Below are positions 24,501 to 33,280 of a DNA stretch of 64,000 bases, one piece after another. The translations under genes were made by a program, and so were the position numbers. A model generated the notes under the pieces. That model was given only the letters and a program-made list of their open reading frames with translations. It searched no databases and was not told where the DNA came from. This DNA is from Montifringilla adamsi (lineage: Eukaryota > Chordata > Aves > Passeriformes > Passeridae): positions 3,425,899 to 3,489,898 of the forward strand of contig JAGGNK010011003.1 in assembly GCA_017590115.1 (NCBI GenBank), in the 5' to 3' direction. The stretch's first letter is position 1; each line of letters starts with the position of its first letter.

Positions 24501-27500
24501 GATAAATAACCCAGCACTGATCGTATTTTCTAAATGAATGTGCTCAAGCATGTCATTACAATGAAAGCAGGAAACGCTTTGATCTAAAAAAAAATAAGTT
24601 GGCTCAATACATCTAAAGTAGCAGCTTAACAAGCTTTAAAGCAAAACAATTAAAAGAGGTCTGTGCTGTCTTTGTACCACAATGTGTCTTGGCGGGAGCC
24701 GAGCATCAGAGCTCACTGTGGTGTCCGTATCAATGGGAAACGCCTCCAACCATGGAACACATCCAGGGAGAAAATACCTCATCATGGGATTGTTAATGAT
24801 GACCTCACAAAGCGCTCCGCTTTCCCAGGAGCAAAGACAAGCCTTGACACCCTAGAAGCATCTGGATGACCAGCATGGGACCCAGCGAACCCTTCCCCAT
24901 GGCAGAGGCTGGATGTCCACACAGGGAAGTCCAGGTCTAAGCCAGGTCTTCGCTCCAGCACCACGATCTCCAGGTGGAGCTGCTCTCAATTTGCCCTGCA
25001 GTGACTGAGATCCAAACCTGTCTTTCTCCTGGGAAGTCCCTGGCAGCCCAGGGATGCACAGCCTGCCCGGAAACCTCAGCAGCCATCCTCAGGAATGAAC
25101 ACAGGGAACACGTCAATAATTTCAAAAGCTCCATAAACTCTAACAGAAATGGAGAAGATGAGAGGAGTGAAGACTCTGAAAGCAGAAAGAGGAACAGATG
25201 GCTTTTATGGAGCAAGAAATACAATAGGAAAAAATGGAGCAGCAGAGCTCTCTTTGAAGGTGTGAAACGTCAGTAGGGAAGCCTGGAGAAAGCCAAGGCC
25301 CAGGAGCTGGGAGCTCAGTGCAGGGCACTGCATTGCCCAGCTGAGGCTCTGGCTGGTGGTCCTGGGGAGCTCCTGGCCCCCTGGCTCCTGAGACAGCACT
25401 GGCTCTGTCCAGCCCCACCACAGGGACATCCCGCTGCCAGAGAAGGGTCAGCGTGACACGCAGCATGGAGAAAGAACAGCCCAAAAAGATGATGAAAAAG
25501 CCAAGCTAAAATAGAAAGCAAAGGCAGCGGGAATGAACTCCGGGGCAAAGACTCTTGATCCTGTCACAGAAAGTTCTAAATCCCTTTTAGCACCAAGCAA
25601 TTTCTTTTCTGTGGAGAAGAGCTGTACTTCCTTCCATGGCCATCTCACTGTGCATGCAGCAAACAGGCAGCTCACAGGCCCTCCTACTGCAGCCACAGCA
25701 AAATCCTGATGGATCAGTGACGATGAGGATTTGCCTCCAGCACCTCAAGAACACTGTGCCATTGGGGGCACAGCCCCTTGAAGCCCAACTGCCAGTGTGT
25801 CAGGGATCACTGTGCTCTGCATCTCATTAAAAAAGCCTAATAATCCCCTTTGCGAGAGAGATTAAACTTTTGCAGCATTATCTCCAATGGGTTGGCAGCA
25901 GGGGATGACCTCCTGCATTCCTCAGTATCTCAGCTTCCTTCAAAGGCACCTGTGCCAGCAGCCTTACTTCCATCCTCATCCATCAAAATTAGCAAAATTG
26001 ATTTTGCCAGAGAATATGTCACTTTGACAGGAACCCAGAGTAAATCCTGAGTGTGTCATGTCAGATGATGCTGAGGTAGAGCCTCTTACAAAGACAAGAA
26101 ACAAGAAGATGAATAACTCATCCTTATCCTTTCCATGAAAAACTTCTTAAAAGAAAACCCATGAATGACAGATACTTGTAGAAAAAAGGTTGATTCATTT
26201 TGGGAGTTCTTTCTAAAATAACACTTGCCAGCATCCGGAACGGTCACACTTTCCCTACATGAACGCCCCGCCGCTGCGGACTCAGCCAAGCTTTGGCTCT
26301 GGCCGGGAAGAGGCAGAGCCAACCACGCTCCCGGCGGGATGCGCGGCTTCATCTCCTGGCATTCATCACCCACGTTCCGGTGGGTCCTTAAGTGGATGTC
26401 CTCGTCCATGTCAATTAACTGATGCTTCATTACTCGAGTCCTGCAAAGGGAGCAGAGATGCTATCGCCGGCGCCGGGAGCAGGGCTGGGGTCACGCACGG
26501 GACTCAGGCAATTACAGAACGCGTCCCTGAGGAAGCCACGTGTGCTTGTCCTTGCTAGGCAGGCAATTCCCAGGGGGGACAACCTGGGCTGCCCCCGACC
26601 TTGTCACATCTTCAACCTGAATGGCGTGCAGTCAAGTGGCAACATCAATTAGCGGCATTTGCTCTCACTGGCGCCTCGAACGCTGCTGCTGAGCAGCGAG
26701 TCCCCAGCCTTCCCATGCTGAGCACAGCAGCTCTACACAGCTCCTCAGCTGGCATCACAGCCACATTCCCCATCTATAGGGCTATAAAACACAGCTGGAG
26801 TTTCTCCTGACCATCCCAGAATGCTGCAGAAGAGGCACAGCCAAAACAGTCGTGGACAGGAGCCATCAGTTCTCACCAAGCTGTAGCTGAAAGCCACAAA
26901 TCCGCTCTCCTGTGTGGCACAGCACAGTCCCACATGTGCTGTGTGCTGTGCTGCCATTGTCCTGTGGCACACGGTCACCCCTGTGCCAGCACATCCCCAT
27001 TTCCATGCTTCTCTTGCGCTAGAGCACGTGCCCTCTGAAGAGCTCCAGTTTTTTCCACCTCAATCATCCAGACTTGCCTCTTGGAGGAAGCGCCTCGCCG
27101 CTCCCAGGCTATGTGCTGTTTTTGAAGCAGCTTCTGCTCAGCCTTTATTTGGAAGTCAGTGGAGATGGCAGTGCTGGCATCACAGCCAGGCCAGCAAAGC
27201 TTCACCGCTCCTGCCTCGCCACAGCTAAGCCTCATCCCATGGATGCTTCAGCCAGGGTCCAGAGCAGCTCCACAGCCAAGGCGCTGTTTCTCCTCCCTGC
27301 CAGCTTCTGCAGCAGGAGCTGAAGAGTCCTTTCCATACCCACAGAGGTGCTTTGCCAGGGAACATCTTCTGCTCCCAGTGGCTCTGGCTCATGGGGACAC
27401 AGCAGCCATTGGCAGCGGGGACACAGTGCCCCTGGGATGCTCCAGCACTGCCAGGAAAGTGGAGCTGCTGAGAAAGACCTTCAGAGCAAACTTCAACAAA

Positions 27501-30500
27501 AATCGTCGCATGTCAAAGCGTATCTCCTGCCTACGCATCATTTCCAAGTCACAAGGAGACATTTTGCAGATCGGAGTTGGAAATGAGCACTTTGTGAATG
27601 ACTGGCTTTATTTATTTCTATAAGTCCTCAGGCGAGTCCCAGTGGGTGTTTGGCCCCCTGCCCCAGGCACCCAGCACCTGCTGACCCCACCCCTGCTCAT
27701 CTCCATGGAGCTGCTCATCCACCTCCAACCAAGCTGGGTTGTTCCTCCTTTTCTGGGTGTTGCTTGGGACCATAAATGCCAAATCTCTCAGCACTGATGG
27801 GAGGACGCTCCCACACAGCTGCACTTGGGGCAGGTCTCCACCCTGCTCCTGGAGCATCACACCCAGCATCCCTGGCCCCATGTGAGCACCCACGGCACAG
27901 CACCCAGCCCTGCCACCACACCACAGGCAGGGTGGGCACTCTGCCTCCAGCTTGGGCAGAGTTTTGGGAGCACTGGGGGTGGTGGAGCCAAAATGCACAT
28001 TGGTCCCCACCGTGTCCCCAGTAAAGGAGCTCAGCGCTGCACTGAACGGAGGCTTTAGTGCAGCTTCGCCTTGCAGAGCCACCAAGGCCAGAGAAAGTAA
28101 CTGATAAACCCAGAAAGCAGAAGAGATTCAGCAGCAGACAAAACCTCATTTCACAAGGAATCCTCATAAAACCAAATTAATGTTGAAGGATGAAGGCAGG
28201 TAAACCTCCCACGGTTAAGTTCAGGCCACTGAGACTCAGTTTAAATCTCTCAGCAGTTCTGATTTAATCAATGCATTTCCAAGTGAAATTAGATGAAGTA
28301 CATCTCCATCACAGGAAATTATATAAGCTATCAAAGTCTGTAGGTGCAAGTCCCAGTAAAGAAGAGCCACAGGAAATATTCATATCAATTCAAATTCCAT
28401 TTTTAAGGAGTCACTTCAGGTCCAGAGTTTAACATTCTTTTAGTGAAAAATATCACTCTAACGAAAACAGTGAGCCAAGGCAAGGAAGGGCCAAGCAGCA
28501 GGTTTGGGAATAGCCCTGCATAACCCACAGTGACTGCTAGGATGCTGGTCTGTGCCAGGAACCCCCTCCCAGCAGCACCACCCAACGTGGGAGGGAAGGA
28601 AGATGGAAGGGAGGAAAGATGGAAGGAAGAACAGAAGTAAAACCTCTTTGTTTTAAAGGAGGGGGTGAAAGCACCAACAATGTCACACCATCCACTGATC
28701 CACCCAACACACTCAGCCTCCAGGAATTATCCTGCTAGAAGACTGTTGCTATCAAACCCAAACTCTGTTGGGCTTGAACTGCTGTTGCCCACTTGGACAC
28801 CACCAGCCTTCAAGGAGAACAACAGGCACCACAACCCAGAGCAGAGCAGCTCCTGCTCAGCACACTGAGGTTCCAGTAATCTTGGTAATCTTCCCTCCCA
28901 GTACTTCTCCCATTAGCTATATTTAAAAGCTTAGGCATGCATACATTTTCATAATAAACCTCAGAGCTGCTGGAAGTTCCGTGGCTTATTCACACCCTAT
29001 GGAGCTGCCCTTGGGAGCCTGTATCCATCCATACCTACACTGAGGTAAATAAGGCATGCTGGGACAGCCTGAGGATCACACTGGGTGAGGGAAGGTGGGA
29101 ACACGGCTGGAGATCTGTCCTCTGCCTGGCTGCCTTTCCCTGTTTCACTCTGGGCTCTGAAGGAACATTAGCAACTCCTTCTTTCCAGCAGATGACCAGA
29201 GCCAAGCCGTGGTGCTCCGGCCGCGGGAGCAGCTGGGCCGGCAGCTTGCCCGTCCCGTGTCCCGCCTGCCGAAGGCTGGCACAGCAGCTGCCACACGGGG
29301 CAGCCCCCAAGCATCCCAGGCAAGCGGCAGCACCACGACAACTCCCACCTGCCACCCCACTGGAGACACCACAACGGCAAGGCGGCGGCTCCGGTGTTAT
29401 TAGAACAATTATTCACTCTCTGGGAAAGCGGCTGCCGGAGCCCTGCGCCGCTCCCCTCGCCTCATCTGGGAAATTGCTGCCAGCGTGGAGGTACAAACCG
29501 CTGCATAAAAGTGCAGTTTATTCAAGCATTATTGTGCCTGTTAAGTATCATAGCCAGTGACACCAGATGAATTTCTGTGGCAATCAATCCACCCGGGAGC
29601 AGCAAGCTCAGCCCCTGTGTGGATGCAGGATGAGTAAGGACTCCTCAGTGGAGGCCATTAACTCCCACTGCTTACTGCTCTCATTACTTCCCAGACTGCA
29701 AGGCTTGCATCTTTGACGAGCGGCTGAATCTACATTTGACAGTGTGAACCTGATGGGTGAAATTCATGGAAAATGTTTGCTTTGGCAGTAAGTACAAGGC
29801 CCATAAAGTTTCCACGGAGCCAATGTGCAAGGATGTATGCTTTTAATGAGTTGCTTTATACAATCGCCGAGAAATTGCAAACGGTGGTTTTACTCCTACT
29901 GCAAATCACTCCAGAGCTTAACGCTGTAAAAACCGTGGCATATTGTTTAAAACATTATATTCATAGCTATGGAGGGGAAGTCCTCGGCAGCGCTGGAAGC
30001 CTGGCACGCTGCAGAAAGCTGCCGTGCCCTCGCAGGCGGGCGCAGGCACTGACGCAGGCGTGTGCACGCACACGTATGTCTGTGCACACTCAGGGAGTGA
30101 CAGAGCCACTGCCACCTCCCAAAAGAACAGATTTTGCCCCGCAACACCCACACCTGCCAAGAACAGAGCGGGGCTGGAGCATCGCTGGGACCTCGCAGGG
30201 GCTTTCAGGGCAGCGCTGCTCGCTCAGCCCCGCTCCGAAGCGGGGAGCAGCAGCTCCCCTTCATCGGATAATTCTGAGAATGCAGTTGTAAAGGTCCTGC
30301 CCTCCCCGGCAGAGAAGCGCAGCTCACCGCGAGGTCAGGCACTGCCACCGCCCCGGGCGAAAGGGATCCGACTTGAAAGGAGCAGCACGGTACCATCTCC
30401 CCGCCGCAGGCAGCCGCTCCAGGCACAGGCTGCGCGGGGTGAAACGGGCGCTGCAAAGCTCCACTGCTTCTCCTGAAGCTATTTTTCTAGTAGTCTTCGA

Positions 30501-32479
30501 GAAAATGAGGAGAAATGACATGGGAAATGTCAGAAATAAAGCCAGAAGCAATTAGAGTAAGAGAGAAGGGAGAGCAGCAGGCAAGGTTAGCAGTAAAGTT
30601 ATCTCTTATTAAAAATAAAACACGGAGGGACTGGAAGCTGATGAGGTGGCAGAAAGGACAGCCTGGTGCTGGGGATCCAGGATGCACAGCACAGAAATTC
30701 GCAAGGCGAATGAATCGAGGAGGGAAGCAAGCAGAGGGCTCCTGTTTCCATTGCTAAACTCTCCTCAAAAATAACAAAGCAGAGGGCGTCCTCTGTTCCC
30801 AGGATTACAGCCTTCTGCCGCGCCAGCCTCGGGAAACGGCCCTCCAGCTCCACTGGGCTTTCACCTGACACGAAATAAATCCAAACGCGTGGCACCCTGA
30901 GAAAACCCTCGGGTGCTTTCGCCGGGAGGAATTCCTAAGGTCACTACATCACCACAGACTCCGTCCTTCCTGCACGCAGCAGCGCATCCTCGGCTGACGG
31001 ACGGACAGACAGACATCTCCAGCGGCAGCGTGAAGGTGCTCGTGTGCCCGGGCTGTCGGGGTGCACCAGCCAGAGGCACGGGACAAAGAAGGGGGGCACT
31101 GGCAGCCAGCTCGCCACGTGCCTCTGGAATATGCGGTGCGGCACGGGAGTGTAAAAGAGAGGCCAAGGGCCTCCCCCAGCTGCTCAGCACAGACAAAACC
31201 TCAGTTCAGGTTTCACCCTCCAGGACTCCATCCACAGCCCGGACAGAGGGACAAAGCCTCCAGCGATTCCCACGGGTGGCAGACAAAGGCTTCTCGCATC
31301 ACCATTCGCTGTCCGTGGATTCGGGGGGCCCTGCCTGCCTCCCTCCGTGCCCCCCAGTTGCAGCCATGTTCTGCCAGAGTGCAGGGGCGCGGGGGGCGGT
31401 GCAGGCTGATGGGCTCCCCAAGGTGCTGCGTGGGGGCTACACCCACCATCCGCTCACCCCACAGCTCCCCTGCCCACACAGCCCTCCTGCTCCCCAGGGA
31501 GCAGCCACAGGGCCCGCTGCGAGCTGCGGGAGTGGGGTGGCCGCTCGGGACTGCTCGCCTTGGGACCCCTCTCCCCAGCAGCAGGTGATGTGCCAGATCC
31601 ACCGTCCCGCTCGGTGGAGGGAGGTTTGGGGTTTGACCCCTGCACAACACAACCGCTCAAACCCAGGGCTTTCCAAACAAAAAAAAAAAAAAGCCGGCTG
31701 GGGAGAACAAAACAGATCGTGGATTTCACTTTTCCTTAGGGTCTCACTTGTTTAACCCGCTGCTGCTTTCACTCGATGCCACTGAGATGGGCTCAAACCA
31801 CCAAAAGCCAGGTACTGCTGGGGCTCCGGGGCCGCACACAGGCGGGGGCCGGGGCCAGGGCTTTCCAGCCACAGCACCATAGAAATAACAAGATTTCGGC
31901 TCAGATGACTTCGCAGCGGTAATGAAAATGTGTTACGTAACACTTTGCCTCCGTCTCCTCTGCTTTGCAATTCTCGATTAATCTCCCAAACACATCCATC
32001 CATCTATCCGTCCATCCATTCATCCAACCATCCATCCATCCGTCTATCCATCCATCTGCCCGCAGCCCGGACGCCCCCCCAGCCCCTTCCCCCGGAGCGG
32101 CCCCCGCCGGGGCGGCCAGGGGGGGAACGAGCAGCCGGCGAGGGGACGCTGACCGCGGATCCATCTCCTGGGCAGGGCGGGCGAGCGGGGCGGGGGAACG
32201 GAGTGGGGGGAGCCCGGCACGGCGCGGAGCGCGGACCGGCCGCCTCCCCGGGCGCCGGCAGCCGCCGGCTGCACCGTGCGCTTCCCGCTCCGCTTGACAA
32301 CCGCTCTCCATCCCGCACCCCGCTCCGCTCCCCAGCCCTCTCCCCACTCCCCACTCCAAGTTCGTGCTTTAACTCCGCCGCTCCCCGAGCGCGCCCGGCG
32401 GCGGGATGCCCTAAGCGCCGGCTCGCGGGGCCATCGCTCCCCGCTCCTACCTGCTTCCCGGGAGCCGTCGCATCCACAT
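3489..32479 (-). CDS. AJAP1: AJAP1 (adherens junctions-associated protein 1), whole gene, five coding exons
   Basis: Minus-strand gene, coding exons in transcript order 32479-32451, 15939-15261, 7759-7672, 4967-4725, 3561-3489. The encoded segments match vertebrate AJAP1 as I know it: [11 protein letters not shown] near the N-terminus, a WGPTGEED motif, the membrane segment after LAVHQ, a tail with RRNSHQRK and [12 protein letters not shown], and the end [13 protein letters not shown]1 is a single-pass type I membrane protein of polarised epithelia and neural tissue that associates with the E-cadherin/catenin complex at basolateral junctions. Coding exons total 1112 nt, one short of 371 codons. 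The missing base lies in exon 2, and the expected product is about 370 residues against 411 in human. Intron phases 2, 1, 2, 2 are consistent at each junction. The paralogue PIANP is the only other family candidate, but the tail sequence is AJAP1-like. Identity is nearly certain; exon 1 is the least certain part. Confidence 0.95.
3562..4724 (-). other. AJAP1 intron 4
   Basis: This is a 1163-nt phase 2 intron with donor GTGAGG and acceptor CTGCTCACTGCAG. It contains ordinary unique-looking sequence. I recognise no repeat, nested gene or RNA. Confidence 0.85.
4725..4967 (-). CDS. AJAP1: AJAP1 coding exon 4 (cytoplasmic tail)
   Basis: The 243-nt exon encodes [15 protein letters not shown], then [50 protein letters not shown] and [10 protein letters not shown], collinear with the human tail. 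Differences include GRP for GNT and an LD pair for TN in the basic segment. The Cys after KN is completed across the exon 3 junction, giving adjacent cysteines (NCCAQ), a possible palmitoylation site next to the membrane (inference). The donor reads GGAAACAG then GTGAGG. The acceptor is CCCCCCCGCCCAG, and the sequence just beyond it is the 3' tail of a CR1 element. AJAP1 tails carry basolateral sorting information in published work; I cannot map the exact signal here. Confidence 0.97.
4968..7671 (-). other. AJAP1 intron 3
   Basis: This is a 2704-nt phase 2 intron with donor GTAAGG. Its last 340 nt in transcript sense are a CR1 fragment ending at the acceptor. A short AT-rich block with imperfect AATTC repeats (5400-5450) lies just beyond the CR1 5' break. 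No nested gene was seen in the remainder. Confidence 0.85.
4984..5310 (-). mobile_element. CR1 LINE 3' end fragment
   Basis: Read on the minus strand, this is the familiar avian CR1 3' end. On the plus strand it shows GGGTTGGAAAGGACCTT, CCCCCTGCCATGGGA, CCTTCCACTAGATCAGGTTG, CTTCCAGGGATGGGG and CCCTTGTCCCAT. It ends at degenerate copies of the CR1 tail octamer (ATTCTATG-like) at 4984-5005. The fragment is 5'-truncated, as usual for CR1, noticeably diverged from consensus, and in the same orientation as AJAP1. It carries no intact reading frame. Confidence 0.9.
7672..7759 (-). CDS. AJAP1: AJAP1 coding exon 3 (transmembrane segment)
   Basis: Eighty-eight bases encode LAVHQ followed by an uninterrupted hydrophobic helix ([21 protein letters not shown]) and the stop-transfer residues KN, virtually identical to human AJAP1. 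This is the single membrane pass separating ectodomain from cytoplasmic tail. The acceptor is a pyrimidine-rich tract (CTTTTCTTCTTTCTGCAG) and the donor reads AATTG then GTAAGG. The exon completes a Gly codon with exon 2 (G plus GT) and leaves TG, which becomes Cys with the first base of exon 4. Near-identity between bird and mammal shows this helix is under strong constraint. Confidence 0.97.
8419..8845. repeat. Intron 2 duplicated segment, copy 1
   Basis: Bases 8419-8712 are identical to 14741-15034 over 294 positions at a constant offset of 6322. After that the match continues with substitutions and indels to about 8845. The left junction lies just after a TA/TG-rich stretch. Neither copy shows transposon termini or a reading frame of known family, so it looks like a local segmental duplication in direct orientation. 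Confidence 0.9.
10386..10401. promoter_or_regulatory. 16-bp perfect palindrome centred on AATTAATT
   Basis: The sequence ATGGAATTAATTCCAT equals its own reverse complement. The AATTAATT core suits homeodomain dimers. It sits in an intron 2 block (10280-10500) with conserved-element-like composition. Function is inferred only. Confidence 0.3.
14251..14260 (+). promoter_or_regulatory. MEF2-type site (CTATAAATAA) in an AT-rich block
   Basis: The sequence fits YTAWWWWTAR exactly. It lies in a 14210-14500 block that is AT-rich against a GC-rich background. The same block contains GGGATTAAGATTAGG (two OTX/PITX-like GATTA cores) at 14337-14352. Motif matches alone are weak evidence. Confidence 0.25.
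14741..15178. repeat. Intron 2 duplicated segment, copy 2 (next to exon 2)
   Basis: This is the direct repeat of 8419-8845, with 294 identical bases from 14741. The right part differs by a small insertion (about 15085-15108) and a deletion near 15134 relative to copy 1. It ends about 80 nt from the exon 2 donor, so it lies beside the GC-rich, gap-bearing exon. Confidence 0.9.
15261..15939 (-). CDS. AJAP1: AJAP1 coding exon 2 (signal segment and ectodomain), frame-broken and with an N gap
   Basis: The acceptor is CTGTCCACAG before GTCAGG, and the donor is GACAGCACAG then GTAGGG. Reading starts in one frame with [21 protein letters not shown], a hydrophobic signal or anchor segment matching human AJAP1. 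It continues through a Pro/Arg-rich stretch ([18 protein letters not shown], about 15780-15725). From about 15648 to the donor the AJAP1-like sequence is in a different frame: RGRRHLRG, then [20 protein letters not shown], a Thr/Ala-rich tract, and GLGDSTG. Neither frame alone gives the protein. The exon is 679 nt where splice phases require 3n+2, so one base is missing (or two are extra), most likely between about 15700 and 15655 in C-rich sequence. Bases 15472-15477 are N inside the Thr/Ala repeat. Human has about 40 more residues before the RHL motif, so a larger collapse is also possible. Confidence 0.9.
15440..15525 (-). repeat. GCC/ACC trinucleotide tract encoding Thr/Ala in AJAP1 exon 2, with a 6-N gap
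   Basis: On the coding strand ACC and GCC codons alternate, giving a Thr/Ala run in the ectodomain where human AJAP1 has a Thr-rich tract. Such tracts are likely O-glycosylated. The N run at 15472-15477 keeps the frame but may be only a placeholder, so the real tract length is unknown. Confidence 0.85.
22545..23350. repeat. 38-bp minisatellite, about 21 units
   Basis: The core GGAGCATCCC recurs every 38 bp from 22558 to about 23325, with intervening CACACAGTGTGGGCACCACC-type sequence. Variant units recur in a longer order: the CCTCAGAACACACAG unit at 22911 returns at 23063, 152 bp or four units later. Units at the left end are more diverged. Because 38 is not a multiple of three and the unit lacks stops, all three plus frames stay open across the array. 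The proteins they predict are artefacts. Confidence 0.95.
28590..28630. repeat. GGAA/GATGGAAG-rich simple repeat
   Basis: Imperfect purine repeats of GGAAGGAAGATGGAAGG type. Short and not otherwise remarkable. Confidence 0.7.
31992..32058. repeat. CATC tetranucleotide microsatellite
   Basis: About 16 imperfect copies of CATC/CGTC/TATC lie in intron 1, about 390 nt from the exon 1 donor at the CpG-island edge. Likely length-polymorphic. Confidence 0.9.
32451..32479 (-). CDS. AJAP1: AJAP1 coding exon 1 (start codon exon)
   Basis: Twenty-nine coding bases give MWMRRLPGS plus two bases of a split Arg codon. The start has A at -3 (GACG before ATG). The donor reads AGCAG then GTAGGAG. The two leftover bases complete with the first G of exon 2, so the joined protein runs [20 protein letters not shown]. 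The human protein begins MWIQQLLGLSS and reaches the same [10 protein letters not shown] block, so the MW start, the following basic/Leu pattern and the phase all agree, although this exon is about six codons shorter. It sits in a strong CpG island, as expected for a first exon. The call rests on start, phase and donor, because the segment is too short for homology alone. A different or additional first exon beyond 64000 remains possible. Confidence 0.72.
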
Positions 32480-32492
32480 CGTCACGTCTCGG

Positions 32493-32510
32493 CCCGGCCC
32501 GGCCCGGCCC
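32493..32510 (-). promoter_or_regulatory. G-quadruplex motif in the AJAP1 5' leader
   Basis: On the coding strand four GGG tracts are separated by CC (GGGCC repeated), ending 13 nt before the AJAP1 start codon. This fits the canonical G3N1-7 quadruplex pattern with the shortest and most stabilising loops. If transcribed it would lie in the mRNA leader, where such structures often slow scanning. The motif is certain in sequence; structure and function are inference. Confidence 0.6.
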
Positions 32511-33280
32511 GGCGGGGCTCAGCGCCTCAGCGCTCCATCCGGGCGCGCCGCCCCGCGCCCGCGGCGGCGGCCGAGCGGGGGTGGACCCGGCTCGGCACCC
32601 GCGGCCAGACCCGCTTGCGACTCCGTCTCCGCGGGGAATCGCCGGGCAGTGCCGGGACCCCGCCGGGGAACGGCCCGTCCCTGCCCGGGACGCCGGCTCC
32701 GGCAGCCTTTTCCCCCGCTGGAGAGCTTCTTTCCCCGGACCCCGCGAGCAGCCGCTCGCCGGCGGCCCCGGGGAGCGAAGCCCCCGCTCCGCCGGTGGGC
32801 ACTGGCCCAGCGCGCCCCGGGACCGCGGTGTCGCCGCGCGGAGCCCCGGTGTCCCGTACAGCCCGTCCCCGCCCAGCGGGCAGCAGGGGAGTGCGGGTTC
32901 AGTCCGTGCTTTGCGGGCAGGGCGAGGGGTCCCCCGCAGTTCGGCAGCCCCGGGGAGCCCCGGGCCGCTGCTCGGTGGAGCGGGCCCGGCTGTTTCTGCA
33001 GCGGGCTCCACCAGCCGGCAGAGCGGGCATCCTGCTCCCGGAGCGGGCATCCCGAGCCAGCCCCGGGAGAGTTTCCATCCCGGTGTGCACAGCTGGCCCG
33101 CAGCTACAATGCCGGGCCAGCGGGAGCGCGGATCCGCCACCGCCGCCTCGGGCCCCCGCACCGAGAGCTACGCAGCCACCACCGAATTCCCTTCGGCTGG
33201 AAGTGCCTTTCGTGCTCCGTGCTCGCCTAAAGACAGCCGAGCACAAAGGGGAGCGTGCGGGGAGAGGCGCTGGTTATTTT

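Larger units (their letters stand above)
15940..32450 (-). other. AJAP1 intron 1
   Basis: This is a 16.5-kb phase 2 intron with donor GTAGGAG and acceptor CTGTCCACAG. It contains the 38-bp minisatellite (22545-23350), GGAA-rich DNA at 28590-28630, a CATC microsatellite near the donor (31992-32058), and AT-rich blocks at about 28080-28430 and 29500-29960 that may be conserved noncoding elements. The rest is ordinary GC-rich sequence without recognisable coding regions, although there are many short chance open frames. Confidence 0.8.
32060..33280 (-). promoter_or_regulatory. AJAP1: CpG-island promoter and 5' leader of AJAP1
   Basis: About 1.2 kb of very GC-rich, CpG-dense DNA surrounds coding exon 1, in contrast to the moderate composition on both sides. 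There is no convincing TATA box, as is usual for CpG-island promoters, so the start site cannot be fixed; it probably lies within about 32500-33200. The leader just ahead of the start codon holds a GGGCC repeat (separate entry). If transcription starts above 32802, an upstream open frame at 32802-32527 would end about 48 nt before the AJAP1 start codon. Long open frames on both strands here result from the scarcity of AT-rich stop codons. Confidence 0.75.

Noticed and set aside
29773..30291. 172-codon plus-strand open frame in intron 1
   Set aside because: The first half is in an AT-rich, possibly conserved noncoding block and the second half is low-complexity. No known family and antisense to AJAP1.
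32004..33161. 385-codon minus-strand open frame over the AJAP1 leader
   Set aside because: Same low-complexity composition, a different frame from the AJAP1 start codon, and it ends in the CATC microsatellite. At most it contains upstream open frames.
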